Origin: Periplaneta americana
Lineage: Eukaryota; Arthropoda; Insecta; Blattodea; Blattidae
Direction of reading: 5' to 3'
Assembly: GCF_040183065.1 (NCBI RefSeq)
Contig: NC_091130.1
Span: 28,132,359 to 28,196,358 of the forward strand
Length of the DNA stretch: 64,000 nucleotides
Positions 42,944 through 53,786 of this stretch are shown one piece after another (position 1 is the stretch's first letter; the number at the start of each line of letters is the position of its first letter). Both the position numbers and the translations under genes were made by a program. Below the pieces are notes generated by a model. The model saw only the letters and a list, made by a program, of their open reading frames with translations. It was not told where the DNA came from and searched no databases.

Positions 42944-44331
42944 TTGAACTGGTAATGGAAATTACGGGAAAACGGCTGAACGGATTTTAAGAAATGATCC
43001 CTCATTTTGAAGCTTGGAACCCAAAGTTTTTCAGAAAAATGGTAGTTTTCAGTGAAATGTCAATCTTCTTACATTATTTTCCTATTTTCCATAATCCATC
43101 TGACGTCAGTTTTGAGAACTAATTGTATTTTAGAATAAAACAAAACACGCACTACAATAAACAATAGGCTATTACACGAAGGCCATGACCTGCAGGATTG
43201 CTGACATATTTAGGGCTCAAATTCAATTGGTTATTAAAAACTTCAAGACTTGCTAAAAATTTACAGGTCTGATTCTGTGGTGTGTAATTTTTTGAGTACA
43301 GCTATGTATTGGATATTAAAACCTACAAAACTTGAGGTGGTTTAATGACATTATTACCATTATAAATGAAATATTATTATAATTAATGCCATGCTGTAAC
43401 TATTTTTCATTAATTATACATATTAATGCTATATTGATGATACGAAAGTGAAACGTTTTGGGGTTATGTAAGTAGCTGTAGAGAATATCTTAAATTAGAT
43501 GTTCATTTCTATAATTTCTATAATTTACTGAGTGGTGGCTATTATATATAACTACAAAACTTATGTAAGATAATAATATTGTTATTAAAAATCAAATATT
43601 TTTATAGTTAAATGTTATGTTTTATTTAACGACGCTCGCAACTGCAGAGGTTATATCAGCGTCGCCGGATGTGCCGGAATTTTGTCCCGCAGGAGTTCTT
43701 TTACATGCAGTAAATCTACTGACATGAGCCTGTCGCATTTAAGCACACTTAAATGCCATCGACCTGGCCCGGGATCGAACCCGCAACCTTGTGCATAGAA
43801 GACCAGCGCTATACCAACTCGCCAACCAGGTCAAATTTTTTATAGTTATCAATCAAGTGGGGTTGGGTCTTTTTCATTTACTTAATGGCGGTGTGGTGTA
43901 GATATTTTATACGCGTCATTCTCTTCAGTATTGGCTCGAGAGAGCGCAAAAATTACAGTTCCTAAGGAAAGACCAAAAAGTATTACTTACTGAAAAATTT
44001 GTAGTCTCCCGATCAAGTCAGCAAGATCTCTTAGCAGGATAAAATGATTTTACCCTCTATGACCTGAAATAGCTATTGCTTTACTTCCACATGAAAAACT
44101 CACTGATCATCCTGACATTGTTACTTGCGTTTTAGCGTTGAAAGTCAAAAACTGAAGGTGGATAGGTTCAAGAAAAAGTATTTGGGTTAAAAAAACCTTC
44201 AGAGGGAGTATGTTTCATTATTATGGAAGCAAATAACTTTCAAAATGTCTGGTATTCTTCATTGAAAATAAATCTGAACAATTTTTATTTGAACGTCTAA
44301 TAAACTTAGTTAGCAGCATTTGCTGCACAAG
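42941..44331. repeat. 1.15-kb repeat block, copy 1 (inverted to 47478-48832)
   Basis: Runs from AATTTGAACTGGTAATGGAA to GCAGCATTTGCTGCACAAGT and matches 47478-48832 in reverse over its length, once the SINE at 43611-43836 is removed. One end carries a GCAGCATTTGCTGC hairpin; the other abuts (TA)n in both copies. No protein is encoded. Confidence 0.82.
43611..43836 (-). mobile_element. tRNA-derived SINE S6 with 12-bp TSD
   Basis: The minus strand starts GACCTGGTTGGCGAGTTGGT (A-box region), with GCGGGTTCGATCCCGGGCC as the B box. The body includes GACATGAGCCTGTCGCATTT on the plus strand. Flanked by a perfect 12-bp duplication TTTTTATAGTTA at 43599-43610 and 43837-43848. Absent from the homologous block at 47478-48832, which gives an independent empty site. 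Confidence 0.93.
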
Positions 44332-44866
44332 TATAAAATATTTTTATCTCGAAAAGGAAGTAATACGAGCAAAATTGTATTAAACGTTTTTGTTTCAAAT
44401 GTCTCAAAGAATAACCCCCTGAAATTAATTACATTAGTAATGGTTCATTATGTATATTTCGTGCTAAAGCAATTATTTCCATTATTACGATTCAACAATA
44501 AAGTTTTGAAGAATAATCAGAAGTTTATTAGTTATTTGGCTTATTTAATATACAGAATTTTCCATTTTAGAGAAAATGGTTTTAAATATTCAAAGAAGAA
44601 TTCATTTCACGCAATGTATTTATGAATATGGTAGAAACTTTACTGCCAGACAGAAAATATTGGACAAAAATAATCTGTAAGACGGCCCTTGTACCATGCT
44701 TTCTTTTTGCGAATTAATTCAGAAGTTTTAAGAAACTGGTTCAGCCCATGTTATAATTAAGTAGGGAAGACCAAGAATTAGTGATAACCAGGATGCAGAT
44801 ATCTTCTTAAAGACCAAAATCTAGCAAAACAAAACCTGTTTTCGGTCAACAGTTCTAATGTGTTAA

Positions 44867-45559
44867 GGGGTTAGGTACAGCTTACAACAGTAAAATTTTG
44901 GAAATATTCAACATTTTTTTCCTCCATTATTGTATCTTGTACAATAATAAAAATTAGTAAAACACTATCGCTCTGCTATATGAAAAAAATATTTCACGAT
45001 TCGAAAAAAATTATTTACATTTTTTTTTTTCAAAATTCAAAATGGTGGCAGTTCACTGTGAAGTGATGAAGCGTTTCCCTCATAACTCAAAAACTATCCA
45101 ACATTCTGTGATGCAATTTTTTGTGTGTATTTATACATGTCATATCTACAATATGGTGCAAGATCACTTCTCTATCTTTGATAGATTGTCTGATAAAAAA
45201 AATCATTTTTAAAAATGGTCAAATATATCAGTATTTTCTTCTAGCATAAAATAAAAAAAATATATTATTTATTAAGGAATGTAGTTAAAAGAGCAAGATG
45301 TTGTAAACATGAGTTTCGACAATAAAATAAAAGAGAGAGAACATGAAAAAGTTAACAAGTTTATGAGTTATGAGGGAAAAACTTCATTTTGCAGAAAAAA
45401 AAATAATATTTTTTTTTAAATCATAAAAATATTTTTTTAATAGCAGAAGGATAGTGTTTTACACATACCAATTTCCATTATTGTACAAGATACAGTAATG
45501 TAGGGATAAAATGTTGAATGCTTCCAAACATTTTACTGCTGTAAGCTGTACCTAACCTC
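44867..45559. mobile_element. TTAA-type MITE Y, complete copy 2
   Basis: Left end GGGGTTAGGTACAGCTTACA after TTAA (44863-44866). The right end is its inverse (GTAAGCTGTACCTAACC) followed by TCAA, a one-base variant of TTAA. The inverted arms are about 150 bp long. A TTAA target points to piggyBac or Kolobok; the GGGG terminus and long TIRs do not decide between them. No transposase. Confidence 0.85.
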
Positions 45560-45875
45560 TCAAGCAAGTACTTGAAAATAACACATAGCACAGTTTGAAA
45601 AATAATATGCAAACATCTGAAAGTGTACACTTATAAACTGAAAATAATGTTTGAATTTAAGTACGCTGGATAAGAAAAGAGATGCAACATTTCACTATGT
45701 GTATCAGCTAAGATTAAAATTGAATCAGAATGGTTATGTCGAATATTGTGGACAGGTGATGTACACTTTACTCTCAATGGTGTAGTCAATACTCATAATA
45801 TTGACGAATATGGACAACAGACAATCCAAGTCAACAGACTATTGTAAGTCGCATTGTTGGCACAGTCAATGGTCG

Positions 45876-46300
45876 CTTAGTTCACCTTGATTGCTCTTAA
45901 TCGATACCCGGTCCCGGAACAATTTTTCCCTTCAAAGTATTCAATTCTGTTTGACAGGGAGCCTTATCTGAAAGTTAGATTTTCATAATATATACGTTAC
46001 TGTAGGTACGTTAGTAGAAAACTACAAGTTCAAGTCACACAGACTTTGTGTGCACTCGATGTGGGTTTCTGTCGTCTTGTCAGCCCACTCGAGGTATGTG
46101 GCTATAAAGGGAAAAATTGATTGAAACGAAGTCGAGTATAGTTTCTAGATAGTTCAGTCGATAGAGCGTTTGTGCGTTCAGTCAAAGATCCCTGGATCGA
46201 TACCCGGCCCCGGAACAATTTTTTACTTTAAATTATTCAAGTTTGCTTCACAGGGACCTTTACCTGAAAGTTATATTTGCATAATACAAACTATATCCAA
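45876..46300 (+). mobile_element. tRNA-derived SINE S4, two tandem copies
   Basis: 46140-46300: TAGTTCAGTCGATAGAGCGT (A box), CTGGATCGATACCCGGCCCC (B-box region), then GGAACAATTTTTTACTTTAA. 45890-46010 is an older copy sharing TCGATACCCGGTCCCGGAAC and the tail, with a decayed head. Confidence 0.72.
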
Positions 46301-46442
46301 TTTGTTCAATCGAAAGCAACTCTAACCAAATTTTTGTATTAAATATCTGCAATGATAATTTCATTTGATTTGAATACTTAGTTTTACTACTTTATGAACA
46401 TATTGATATTCATAATTAAGTAGTCAGTACACAATTGCAATA

Positions 46443-47138
46443 CTTACTTACTTAATGGCCTTTAAGGAACCCGCAGGTTCACTGCCGCCCTCACATAACT
46501 CCGCCATAGATCCCTATCCTGTGCAAGATTAATCCAGTCTCTGTCATCATATCCCACCTCCCTACATCCATTTTAATATTATCCTCCCATCTACGTCTTG
46601 GCCTCCCCATAGGTCTTTTTCCCTCCGGCCTCCCAACTAACACTCTATAAGCTTTTCTGGATTCGCCCATACGTGCTACATGCTCTGCCCATCTCAAACG
46701 TCTGGATTTAATGTTCTTAATTATGTCAGGTGAAGAATGGAATGCGTGCAATTCTGTGTTGTGTAACTTTCTCCATTCTCCTGTAACTTCATCCCTCTTA
46801 GCCCCAAATATTTTTCTAAGAAACTTATTCTCAAACATTCTTAATCTCTGTTCCTCTCTCAAAGTGAGAGTCCAAGTTTCACAACCATAAAGAACAACCG
46901 GTAATATAACTGTTTTATAAATTCTAACTTTCAGATTTTTTGACAGCAGACTAGATGACAAAAGCTTCTCAACCGAATAATAACACGCATTTTCCATATT
47001 TATTTTGCGTTTAATTTCCTGCCGAGAGTCATTTATATTTGTTACTGTTGCTCCAAGATATGTGATTTTTTTCCACCTCTTCGAAGGATAAATCTCCATT
47101 TTTTATATTTCCATTTCGTACAATAATCTGATCACGAG
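46443..47138 (-). mobile_element. LINE-A copy 8 with 14-bp TSD
   Basis: The minus-strand frame encodes [60 protein letters not shown] and RPMGRPRRRWEDNIKMD, then a frameshift. Flanked by the perfect 14-bp duplication ACACAATTGCAATA at 46429-46442 and 47139-47152. 5' truncation lies at the CTCGTGA motif, the same position as in the copy at 52622. Confidence 0.93.
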
Positions 47139-47477
47139 ACACAATTGCAATATTGGTAAGATATGCTAATAAAATACGTTTTTTGTTCAAATCCTAAAAT
47201 TCTATTTGAAGGACAAAGTTTCTTGAATATCTGCTTCTCATATATTGCTCATATGCTCAAAATATTGGATTTATCGGACATGACGTATTTTCATTGCAAC
47301 GTCAGTGTAAGTTTCGTTTCACAAAATTCATTTATTTTCTCTATTAGTGTAGGTCGAACATAGGGATTACAAGCCAAAAGGTATAACACTACTGAAACAT
47401 ACGTTTTCACTGTAAAAAGATTATACTGAAAAATAAAGCTATTTTCTATGTGAAGGACAATATAATATACTAGTGAC

Positions 47478-48187
47478 TTGTGCAGCAAATGCTGCAAACT
47501 AAATTCATTAGACGTTCAAATAAAAATTTTTCAGGTTTATTTTCAATGAAGAATACCATACATTTTGAAAGTTATTTGCTTCCATAATAATGAAAGATAC
47601 TCCCTCTGAATGGTTTTTTATTGAACTTATCCACTTTGAGTTTTTGAGTTTCGACGCGAAAACGCAAGTAACAATGTCAGAACGATCAGTGGGTTTTCCA
47701 TGTGTGAGTAAAGCTTATTTGTTTCAGGTCATTGTGGATTGTAGGTGAAAGTTTAAAAAAAATCAGGTTTGCTGTGCATGTTTCGTGAACTACCTTGAAA
47801 TATATCCTGCTAGGAGATCTTGCTGAAATGATCGAGAGACTACATAATTTTGTAGGCTTCTTATTTTATCAGTAATATCTTTTGGTTTTTCCTTATTAAC
47901 TGTAATTTTTGCGCTCTCTGGAGCCAACTCATATACGAGTAAATATCTACATCACACCGCCATTAAGTATATGAAAAAGACCCAACCCCACTTGATTAAT
48001 AACTATAAAAATATTTTATTTTCACATTAAAAGACACTCTTTCAGCTTTCCCAATGACGGGACTGCCTCATTGGACAAAGCATAATAAACATATTGAGTG
48101 AAAACAAAAACAGGCCACAAGAGAGAAAGGAGGGGAACGAACAAAAGGGAAAATTAAGTACAGGAAAGATAATAGCATGCATTATTG

Positions 48188-48229
<42 letters not shown>

Positions 48230-48832
48230 CCGCTACTCAGTAAATTATAGGAATGAAGATTTATTTTAACATATTATTATATTCTCTACATCTACTTATA
48301 TAACCCCAAAACGTTTCACTTTCATATCATCAATATAACATGCATAATTAATGAAAAATAGTCACATCATGGCATTAACTATAATAATATTTTATTTCTA
48401 ATGGTAATACTGTCATCAAACCACCTCAAGTTTTGTAGATTTTAATATCCAATACACAGCTGTACCCAGAAAATTACACAGCGCAGAATCCGACCTGTAA
48501 ATCATTTTAGTAAGTCTTGAAGATTTAATAACCAATTGAATTTGAGCTCTAAATATGTCAGCAATCTTGCAGGTCACGGCCTTCGTGTAATATCCTATTG
48601 TTTATTGTAGTGTGTGTCTTGATTTATTCTAAAATTTGCTAAAATGCCATTAGTTCTCAAAACTGACGACAGATTGATTTTGGAAAATAGGAAAATTATG
48701 TTGGAAAATTGACATTTCACTGAAAACTGCTATTTTTCTGAAATATTTTGGGTTCTAAGCTTCAAAATGAGGGGTCATTTATTAAAATCCATTCAGCCGT
48801 TTTCCCGTAATATCCGTTACCAGTTCAAATTA
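47478..48832. repeat. 1.15-kb repeat block, copy 2 (inverted to 42941-44331)
   Basis: Begins ACTTGTGCAGCAAATGCTGC and ends CGTTACCAGTTCAAATT, the reverse of copy 1. It has its own extra sequence at about 48020-48230 including a (TA)n tract (48190-48229), but lacks the SINE present in copy 1. Its right end is followed directly by the Helitron. Confidence 0.82.
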
Positions 48833-50326
48833 TCTATACTAATAATAAATCTGTAACCGAAATTTGTCTGGTAATTTTCGATTTTCCAAAAATAATTGGT
48901 CCTAACATATATAATTAACCACCCTGAAACCGAAAATCGCTTTTTTGAAATTTTTGTTTGTCTGTCTGTCTGTCTGTCTGTATGTATGTTTGTTACCTTT
49001 TCACGCGATAATGGCTGAACGGATTTCGATGAAAACTGGAATATAAATTAAGTTCGTTCTAACTTAGATTATAGGCTATATGGCATTCAAAATACATTAT
49101 TTAAAAGGGCGGTTATAAGGGGGCCTGAATTAAATAAATCGAAATATCTCGCTTATTATTGATTTTTATGAAAAATGTTACATAACAAAAATCATTTCCG
49201 ATAAGTTTTATTCTTTGAAAAAGTTTGATAGGACTGATATTTAATGAGATAAATGAGTTTTAAAATTAAAATAACTGCCATCTAAGGCCGTGTAATGAAA
49301 TAAACAAATGACTTCGTCTATAAGGGGCCTTGGTCAACAACAATCGAAAGCTATGAATCATAGCGTACAGAAAATGTTTCTGTGCTCGTATGAAGCAATA
49401 TCGGAAGCTAAATTAAGCGATTTGTATAATTAATTATTATTTCACCATTGGAAAGTGTAGTTTCTCTATATGGACATAATGCTATAATGTTATTACAGTA
49501 ACTTCTGAGTGAATTGAGGATAGGTAAGATTAAAATAGCTTCTTATGCACAGAAAACTTGATAGGCTATTCTGTGTATTCGTTTCCTGTAGTTCTTAAAA
49601 TAATGTTTATCTCAGAGAATTAACGAACAACGAGAGTGTATTGATTTAGTATGCAGTAATAATATGTTAGCTTAGCATTTCATTATTTTATAATCCAAAT
49701 TTTAACTATGCTCAATTGAATCGAGTTAAAATACATAAAAATACATATGCATTAAATGCAATGCAAAAAATTTGGGTAATGAGCCAAGCAGATTATGCTG
49801 CCCTGTTGTAAAATAAAATTTGTTCCTCCTGAGATTCAAGAGCCCCCATAACAAATCGAAAACTTACTTATCGGTGTACATCCGTTATCAACACACTTTT
49901 TATATAATATAAGTTATTTAAGTTATTTGAAGGGTTCAGAACCATAGTTGGCCAAGCGCCATTTACTGAATACGTAGAAAACAAGAGTTAAAATTAAGTT
50001 ATTACCATAATTCAATGGAAACATATAACAAGTAAAATAAAGTATACACATCAAATGTAAATGATATCAATGTTCATTGAACTATGGATGCATGTAATAA
50101 AAATTAAGAAACATGTTAAAGGAATTGTCATTGCACCAAATGAGTGTCTCTGGACCAAAATGATTCCATTTGAATTATTTAAATATAATTTAAATTAAGT
50201 AACATATTAAACGATGTATCCTTGTATCAAACACGAATATTCCCTGGATCAAATGTCCTGTTTTAATTATGTAATTACTTTATATTTATTTCTAACGGGT
50301 GCAGCGGAGCGCACGGGTACGGCTAG
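48833..50326 (+). mobile_element. non-autonomous Helitron
   Basis: Starts TCTATACTAATAATAAATCT after an A and ends GGGTGCAGCGGAGCGCACGG, GTACGGCTAG before a T. A 5' TC, a 3' CTAG (CTRR), a short GC-rich hairpin just before the 3' end and insertion between A and T are the Helitron hallmarks. No TSD is expected or seen. The interior holds (TCTG)n near 48957-48985 and no Rep/helicase. It landed in the (TA)n edge of the repeat block: TATATATATAAG resumes at 50327. Confidence 0.88.
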
Positions 50327-50729
50327 TATATATATAAGAATGTTGTAAAAATAAACCTAGCTGTGAATATGTCGCGCATAGAGTAATCTCTCGTCCATGT
50401 TCGTCCGGACAGAGAAACGTTATCATAATGACCACTACTGCGTTTCTGCGAAATTGATGTCTTAATATGTAAGGGAAAAAACTCTCGTCCTGCCGTATCT
50501 TTAGAGGAAAGGTTTTACACAGAAACAAACAACGTAAATCCCTTGAGTTGGCTACGAAGGTTGTGTTAGAATATGGTATCACATACTTGAGGAAGGAGTG
50601 GATTTTTTGTCTTACTCGCACGTATGGATATTTGAGATAAATATTTGATTCTTGATAATTAAGATGAGATTAATAACCTCATACAATAGTAAGATGTACC
50701 AAAGATTACGTAGGTCAATAGACAGATAC
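50327..50729. other. upstream region of protease gene 2
   Basis: The minus-strand frame 50292-50621 resembles nothing known. This is the immediate 5' flank of gene 2; no repeats other than the short (TA)n were recognised. Confidence 0.5.
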
Positions 50730-50736
50730 TATAAAA
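50730..50736 (+). promoter_or_regulatory. TATA box of protease gene 2
   Basis: TATAAAA lies 38 bp upstream of the ATG. An initiator-like GTCATAC at 50757-50763 is about 27-30 bp downstream of it, where transcription would be expected to start, giving a 5' UTR of only about 8-10 nt. Confidence 0.65.
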
Positions 50737-50767
50737 TCATACCAGACTCTCCTTGCGTCATACAACA

Positions 50768-50816
50768 ATGCTGCGATTCATTCTGGTGACACTTCTCTCT
50801 CTGTCTGGAGCTCTAG
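50768..50816 (+). CDS. S1 serine protease gene 2, signal-peptide exon
   Basis: ATG at 50768 in the context ACAACAATGC; 49 nt to the GTAGGT donor, leaving in phase 1. Encodes MLRFILVTLLSLSGAL and the first base of a Gly codon. One basic residue near the start, a run of Leu/Ile/Val and small residues (SGALG-A) at the end make a typical cleavable signal peptide, so the enzyme is secreted. The split Gly codon is completed exactly by exon 2 at 56662. Upstream in-frame codons (from 50753) lack an ATG, and the TATA box position supports this start. The following intron is 5.8 kb and holds a foldback Tc1-like element, a LINE relic and the four-element nest up to 55505. Confidence 0.88.
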
Positions 50817-50928
50817 GTAGGTACATTGTACTGTTACGTTTTAAGTTAAAAATTCTCACATTTCTCACAGCCGGTTTCAACAACAATTTAACAAATATAA
50901 AATGTTTAACAATTGGTAAAATGATGTA

Positions 50929-51321
50929 CAGTAGTGGAAAAAAAACCGGACCGACCCTTGTAACTGATTTCAGAGCCTTGTTCACTCCAGGGCACGTTAG
51001 ACTGGTAACTATGACTTTCGTGTTTCGAATCCTGCCTGGGAAGGAAACTTTCTTTTGTTCCTTATTCAAATTTATTCCCAATACTTTTCGATTGCAGCGA
51101 TATCTTACTACTTAATTAACTTATTATTCCCAGAACATGAATTTTACCAGCAATCGAAAAGTATTTGGAATAAAATTGAATAAGGAACAAAAAAAAAAAG
51201 TTTCCTTCCCAGGCAGGATTGGAACCACGAAAGTCTTAGTTACCAGTCTATCGTGCTCTGGAGTGAACAAGGCTCTGAAATCAGCTACAAGGGTCGGTCC
51301 GGTTTTTTTTTGCCACTACTG
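50929..51321. mobile_element. Tc1-like foldback element Q, 393 bp
   Basis: CAGTAGTGG...CCACTACTG ends, TA on both sides (50927-50928, 51322-51323). The two arms (50929-51096 and 51151-51321) are inverted copies over about 170 bp, leaving a loop of about 55 bp. Each arm includes a GTGTTTCGAATCCTGCC segment like a Pol III B box. Lies in intron 1 of gene 2. Confidence 0.88.
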
Positions 51322-51539
51322 TATGTTCAATTCATCGGAATGTGTCAATTGAATCATAAAATTTGAAGATGGGATTCCTGTTAATAAAATGAGTAACGAA
51401 AACTTTCTCAGTTGAACATAAAAAAAATTGCTGCGTGCTACGCACGCGTAGAAAACGCCAACCAGTTCCAGGAATTAAACTACAGTTGTGTTGGTTTGAA
51501 AATGTTATAGTTGTTTCGGCTTACAAATGGGGGGCATTT

Positions 51540-51889
51540 AAATTTAATAAAATCAAGATGTAAAAATATAATAAGAAAAATGGCTTTAGCAGTATTAATG
51601 AAATGCGTTCACTAATATTTTAATGATTATAAAAAGTATGGGGACGGAGTGAATATATTGATAATATGAAAATGAAAGAAAGATTTGGACTAGCTTGGTT
51701 CAGACTAGGGATTTGGAGGTTAAGAAATAAAAGAGGTTATCTACCTGAGGGTATATGCCCTTTATGCGGAAAAAAGAGAAGATGTCATTCATATTATCCT
51801 TGAATGTCACTTTACTAAAGAAATTCGAGAAAAATTAATAAAGGATAAATTCTTATTAATGAATAAAGAAATAGCAATTAAAACACTAA

Positions 51890-51923
<34 letters not shown>

Positions 51924-52430
51924 GAAGAATTTACAAACATAAATAGGTCTCTAGCTTATCTTCTTTTAGTTAAAAATAAAAGAAATGTAATAATTAATGA
52001 AAAACCAGAAATTAATGAGTAAATCTTAGATAAGAAAGATTTACAGTCATACGATTTAATAAAAAATAATTATACAAATATGTTTTTATAATAAGAATGA
52101 TTACGTTTCTTCTGTTATAATAGCATAATGAATGATTTATATATAATGGCTGTACATTGTAGAGTTAAACGAGAATTACAATTTTGGCAAGTAAATAAAT
52201 ATTAAAGGTTAAACTAAACTAGAGTAATTGAGTCTTCCACTAAAACTAGACGTTGGTGCAGGATAAGGCAATATAAATTAAATATTTAAATTTTATAAAT
52301 CATGTTAAAATTGTATATTTATTGTGTGAAATTACTAATAGATTAGTTTTTAATTATTAAGTGTATGTAGGCCTACTATTTGTGAGCTATTAATAAATCT
52401 ATCAAATCTGTCAAATGGGGGGCATGAATG
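51540..52430 (+). mobile_element. LINE-F C-terminal relic with Cys-rich motif
   Basis: The frame from 51667 reads MKMKERFGLAWFRLGIWRLR, NKRGYLPEGICPLCGKK; after a one-base shift EDVIHIILECHFTKEIREKL, IKDKFLLMNKEIAIKTLMNN follows. After an AAT microsatellite come RSLAYLLLVKNKRNVIINEK and PEINE-stop. The C..C...E...H.L.EC arrangement is the zinc-knuckle-like C-terminal domain of many non-LTR reverse transcriptases. The (AAT)n at 51893-51922 expanded inside the coding region. Confidence 0.7.
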
Positions 52431-52621
52431 TATGACAAGAGCAGTAATTAAGGGATTAGGTACAGCTTACAGCAGTAAAATTGTGGAAAAATTCAATATT
52501 TTTTCCCTCCATTACTGTATCTTGTACAATAATGAAAATTAGCATATGTAAAACACTGTCCTTCTGCTATATGAAAAAAATATTTTTACAATTTAAAAAA
52601 ATTATTTACATTTTTTTTATT

Positions 52622-53317
52622 CTCGTGACCAGAATATTGTACGAAATGGAACTATAAAAATTGGAGATTTATCTTTCGAAGAGGTGGAAAAATTCAAATA
52701 TCTTGGAGCAATAGTGACAAATATAAATGACACTCGGGAGGAAATCAAACGCAGAATAAATATGGGAAATGCGTGTTATTATTCGCTTGAGAAGCTTTTG
52801 TCATCTAGTCTTCTGTCAAAAAATCTAAAAATTAGAATTTATAAAACAGTTCTATTACCGGTTGTTCTGTATGGCTGTGAAACTTGGGCTCTCACGTTGA
52901 GAGAGGAACAGAGATTAAAGGTGTTTGAGAATAAGGTTCTTAGGAAAATATTTGGGGCTAAGAGGGATGAAATTACAGGAGAATGGAGAGAGTTACACAA
53001 CGCAGAGCTGCACGCATTGTATTCTTCGCCTGACATAATTAGGAACATAAAATCCAGACGTTTGAGATGGGCAGGACATGTAGCACGCATGTGCGAATCC
53101 AGAAATGCATATAGAGTGTTAGTTGGGAGGCCGGAGGGAAAAAGACCTTTGGGGAGGCCGAGACGTAGGTGGGAAGATAATATTAAAATGTATTTGAGGG
53201 AGGTGGGATATGATGATAGAGACTGGATTAATCTTGCTCAGGATAGGGACCAATGGAGGGCTTATGTGAGGGCGGTAATGAACCTTCGGGTTTCTTAAAA
53301 GCCAGTAAGTAAGTAAG
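52622..53317 (+). mobile_element. LINE-A copy 9, open reading frame preserved
   Basis: A 204-codon open frame (52684-53298): [106 protein letters not shown]. Tail (AGTA)n at 53303-53316. No TSD is visible: compared with the intact Y copies, about 20-30 bp of host sequence (the TCAAAATTCAAAATGGTGG region) is missing at the insertion point, so it appears to have inserted with a target deletion. Confidence 0.88.
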
Positions 53318-53786
53318 CAGTGCACTTTGCAGTGATGAAGCATTTTCCACATAACTAAAAAACTATCCAACATTCTGTGATTAAATTTCTTGTGTGTATT
53401 TATGCATGTCATATCTACAATACGATGCAAGATCATTTCTCTGTATTTGATAGATTGTCTCATAAAAAATAAATTCATTTTACAAAATGGTCAAATATCA
53501 GTATTTTCTTCTAACACAAAATAAAAATATATATTATTTATTAAGGAATGTAGTTGAAAGAGCATGACATTGTAAATATGAGTTTCAGCAATAGAATAAA
53601 AGAGAGAGAACATGAAAAAGTTAACAAGTTTATGAGTTATGAGGGAAACGCTTCATCACTGCACAGTAAACCGCTAATTTTGAATTTTGAAATATATATA
53701 TATAATTTTTTTAAATCGTAAAAATATGTATTTTTTTTATATAGCAGAAGGACAGTGTTTTACAAATACCAATTTTCATTATCGTA

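Larger units (their letters stand above)
42341..44421. mobile_element. composite TIR element with foldback core
   Basis: Left end CAGGGGGTTATTCTTTGAGA (42341-42360) is inverted at 44402-44421 (TCTCAAAGAATAACCCCCTG). Similarity continues for about 70 bp, including TAATACAATTTT / AAAATTGTATTA. The interior contains the 42443-42900 foldback, a (TA)n tract and the 42941-44331 block that recurs at 47478-48832. No clear TSD and no transposase. Confidence 0.6.

Noticed and set aside
50753-51115. 120-codon frame starting upstream of the gene 2 ATG and running through the donor
   Set aside because: It starts at a non-ATG codon and reads past the GTAGGT donor into the foldback element; only 50768-50816 is coding.
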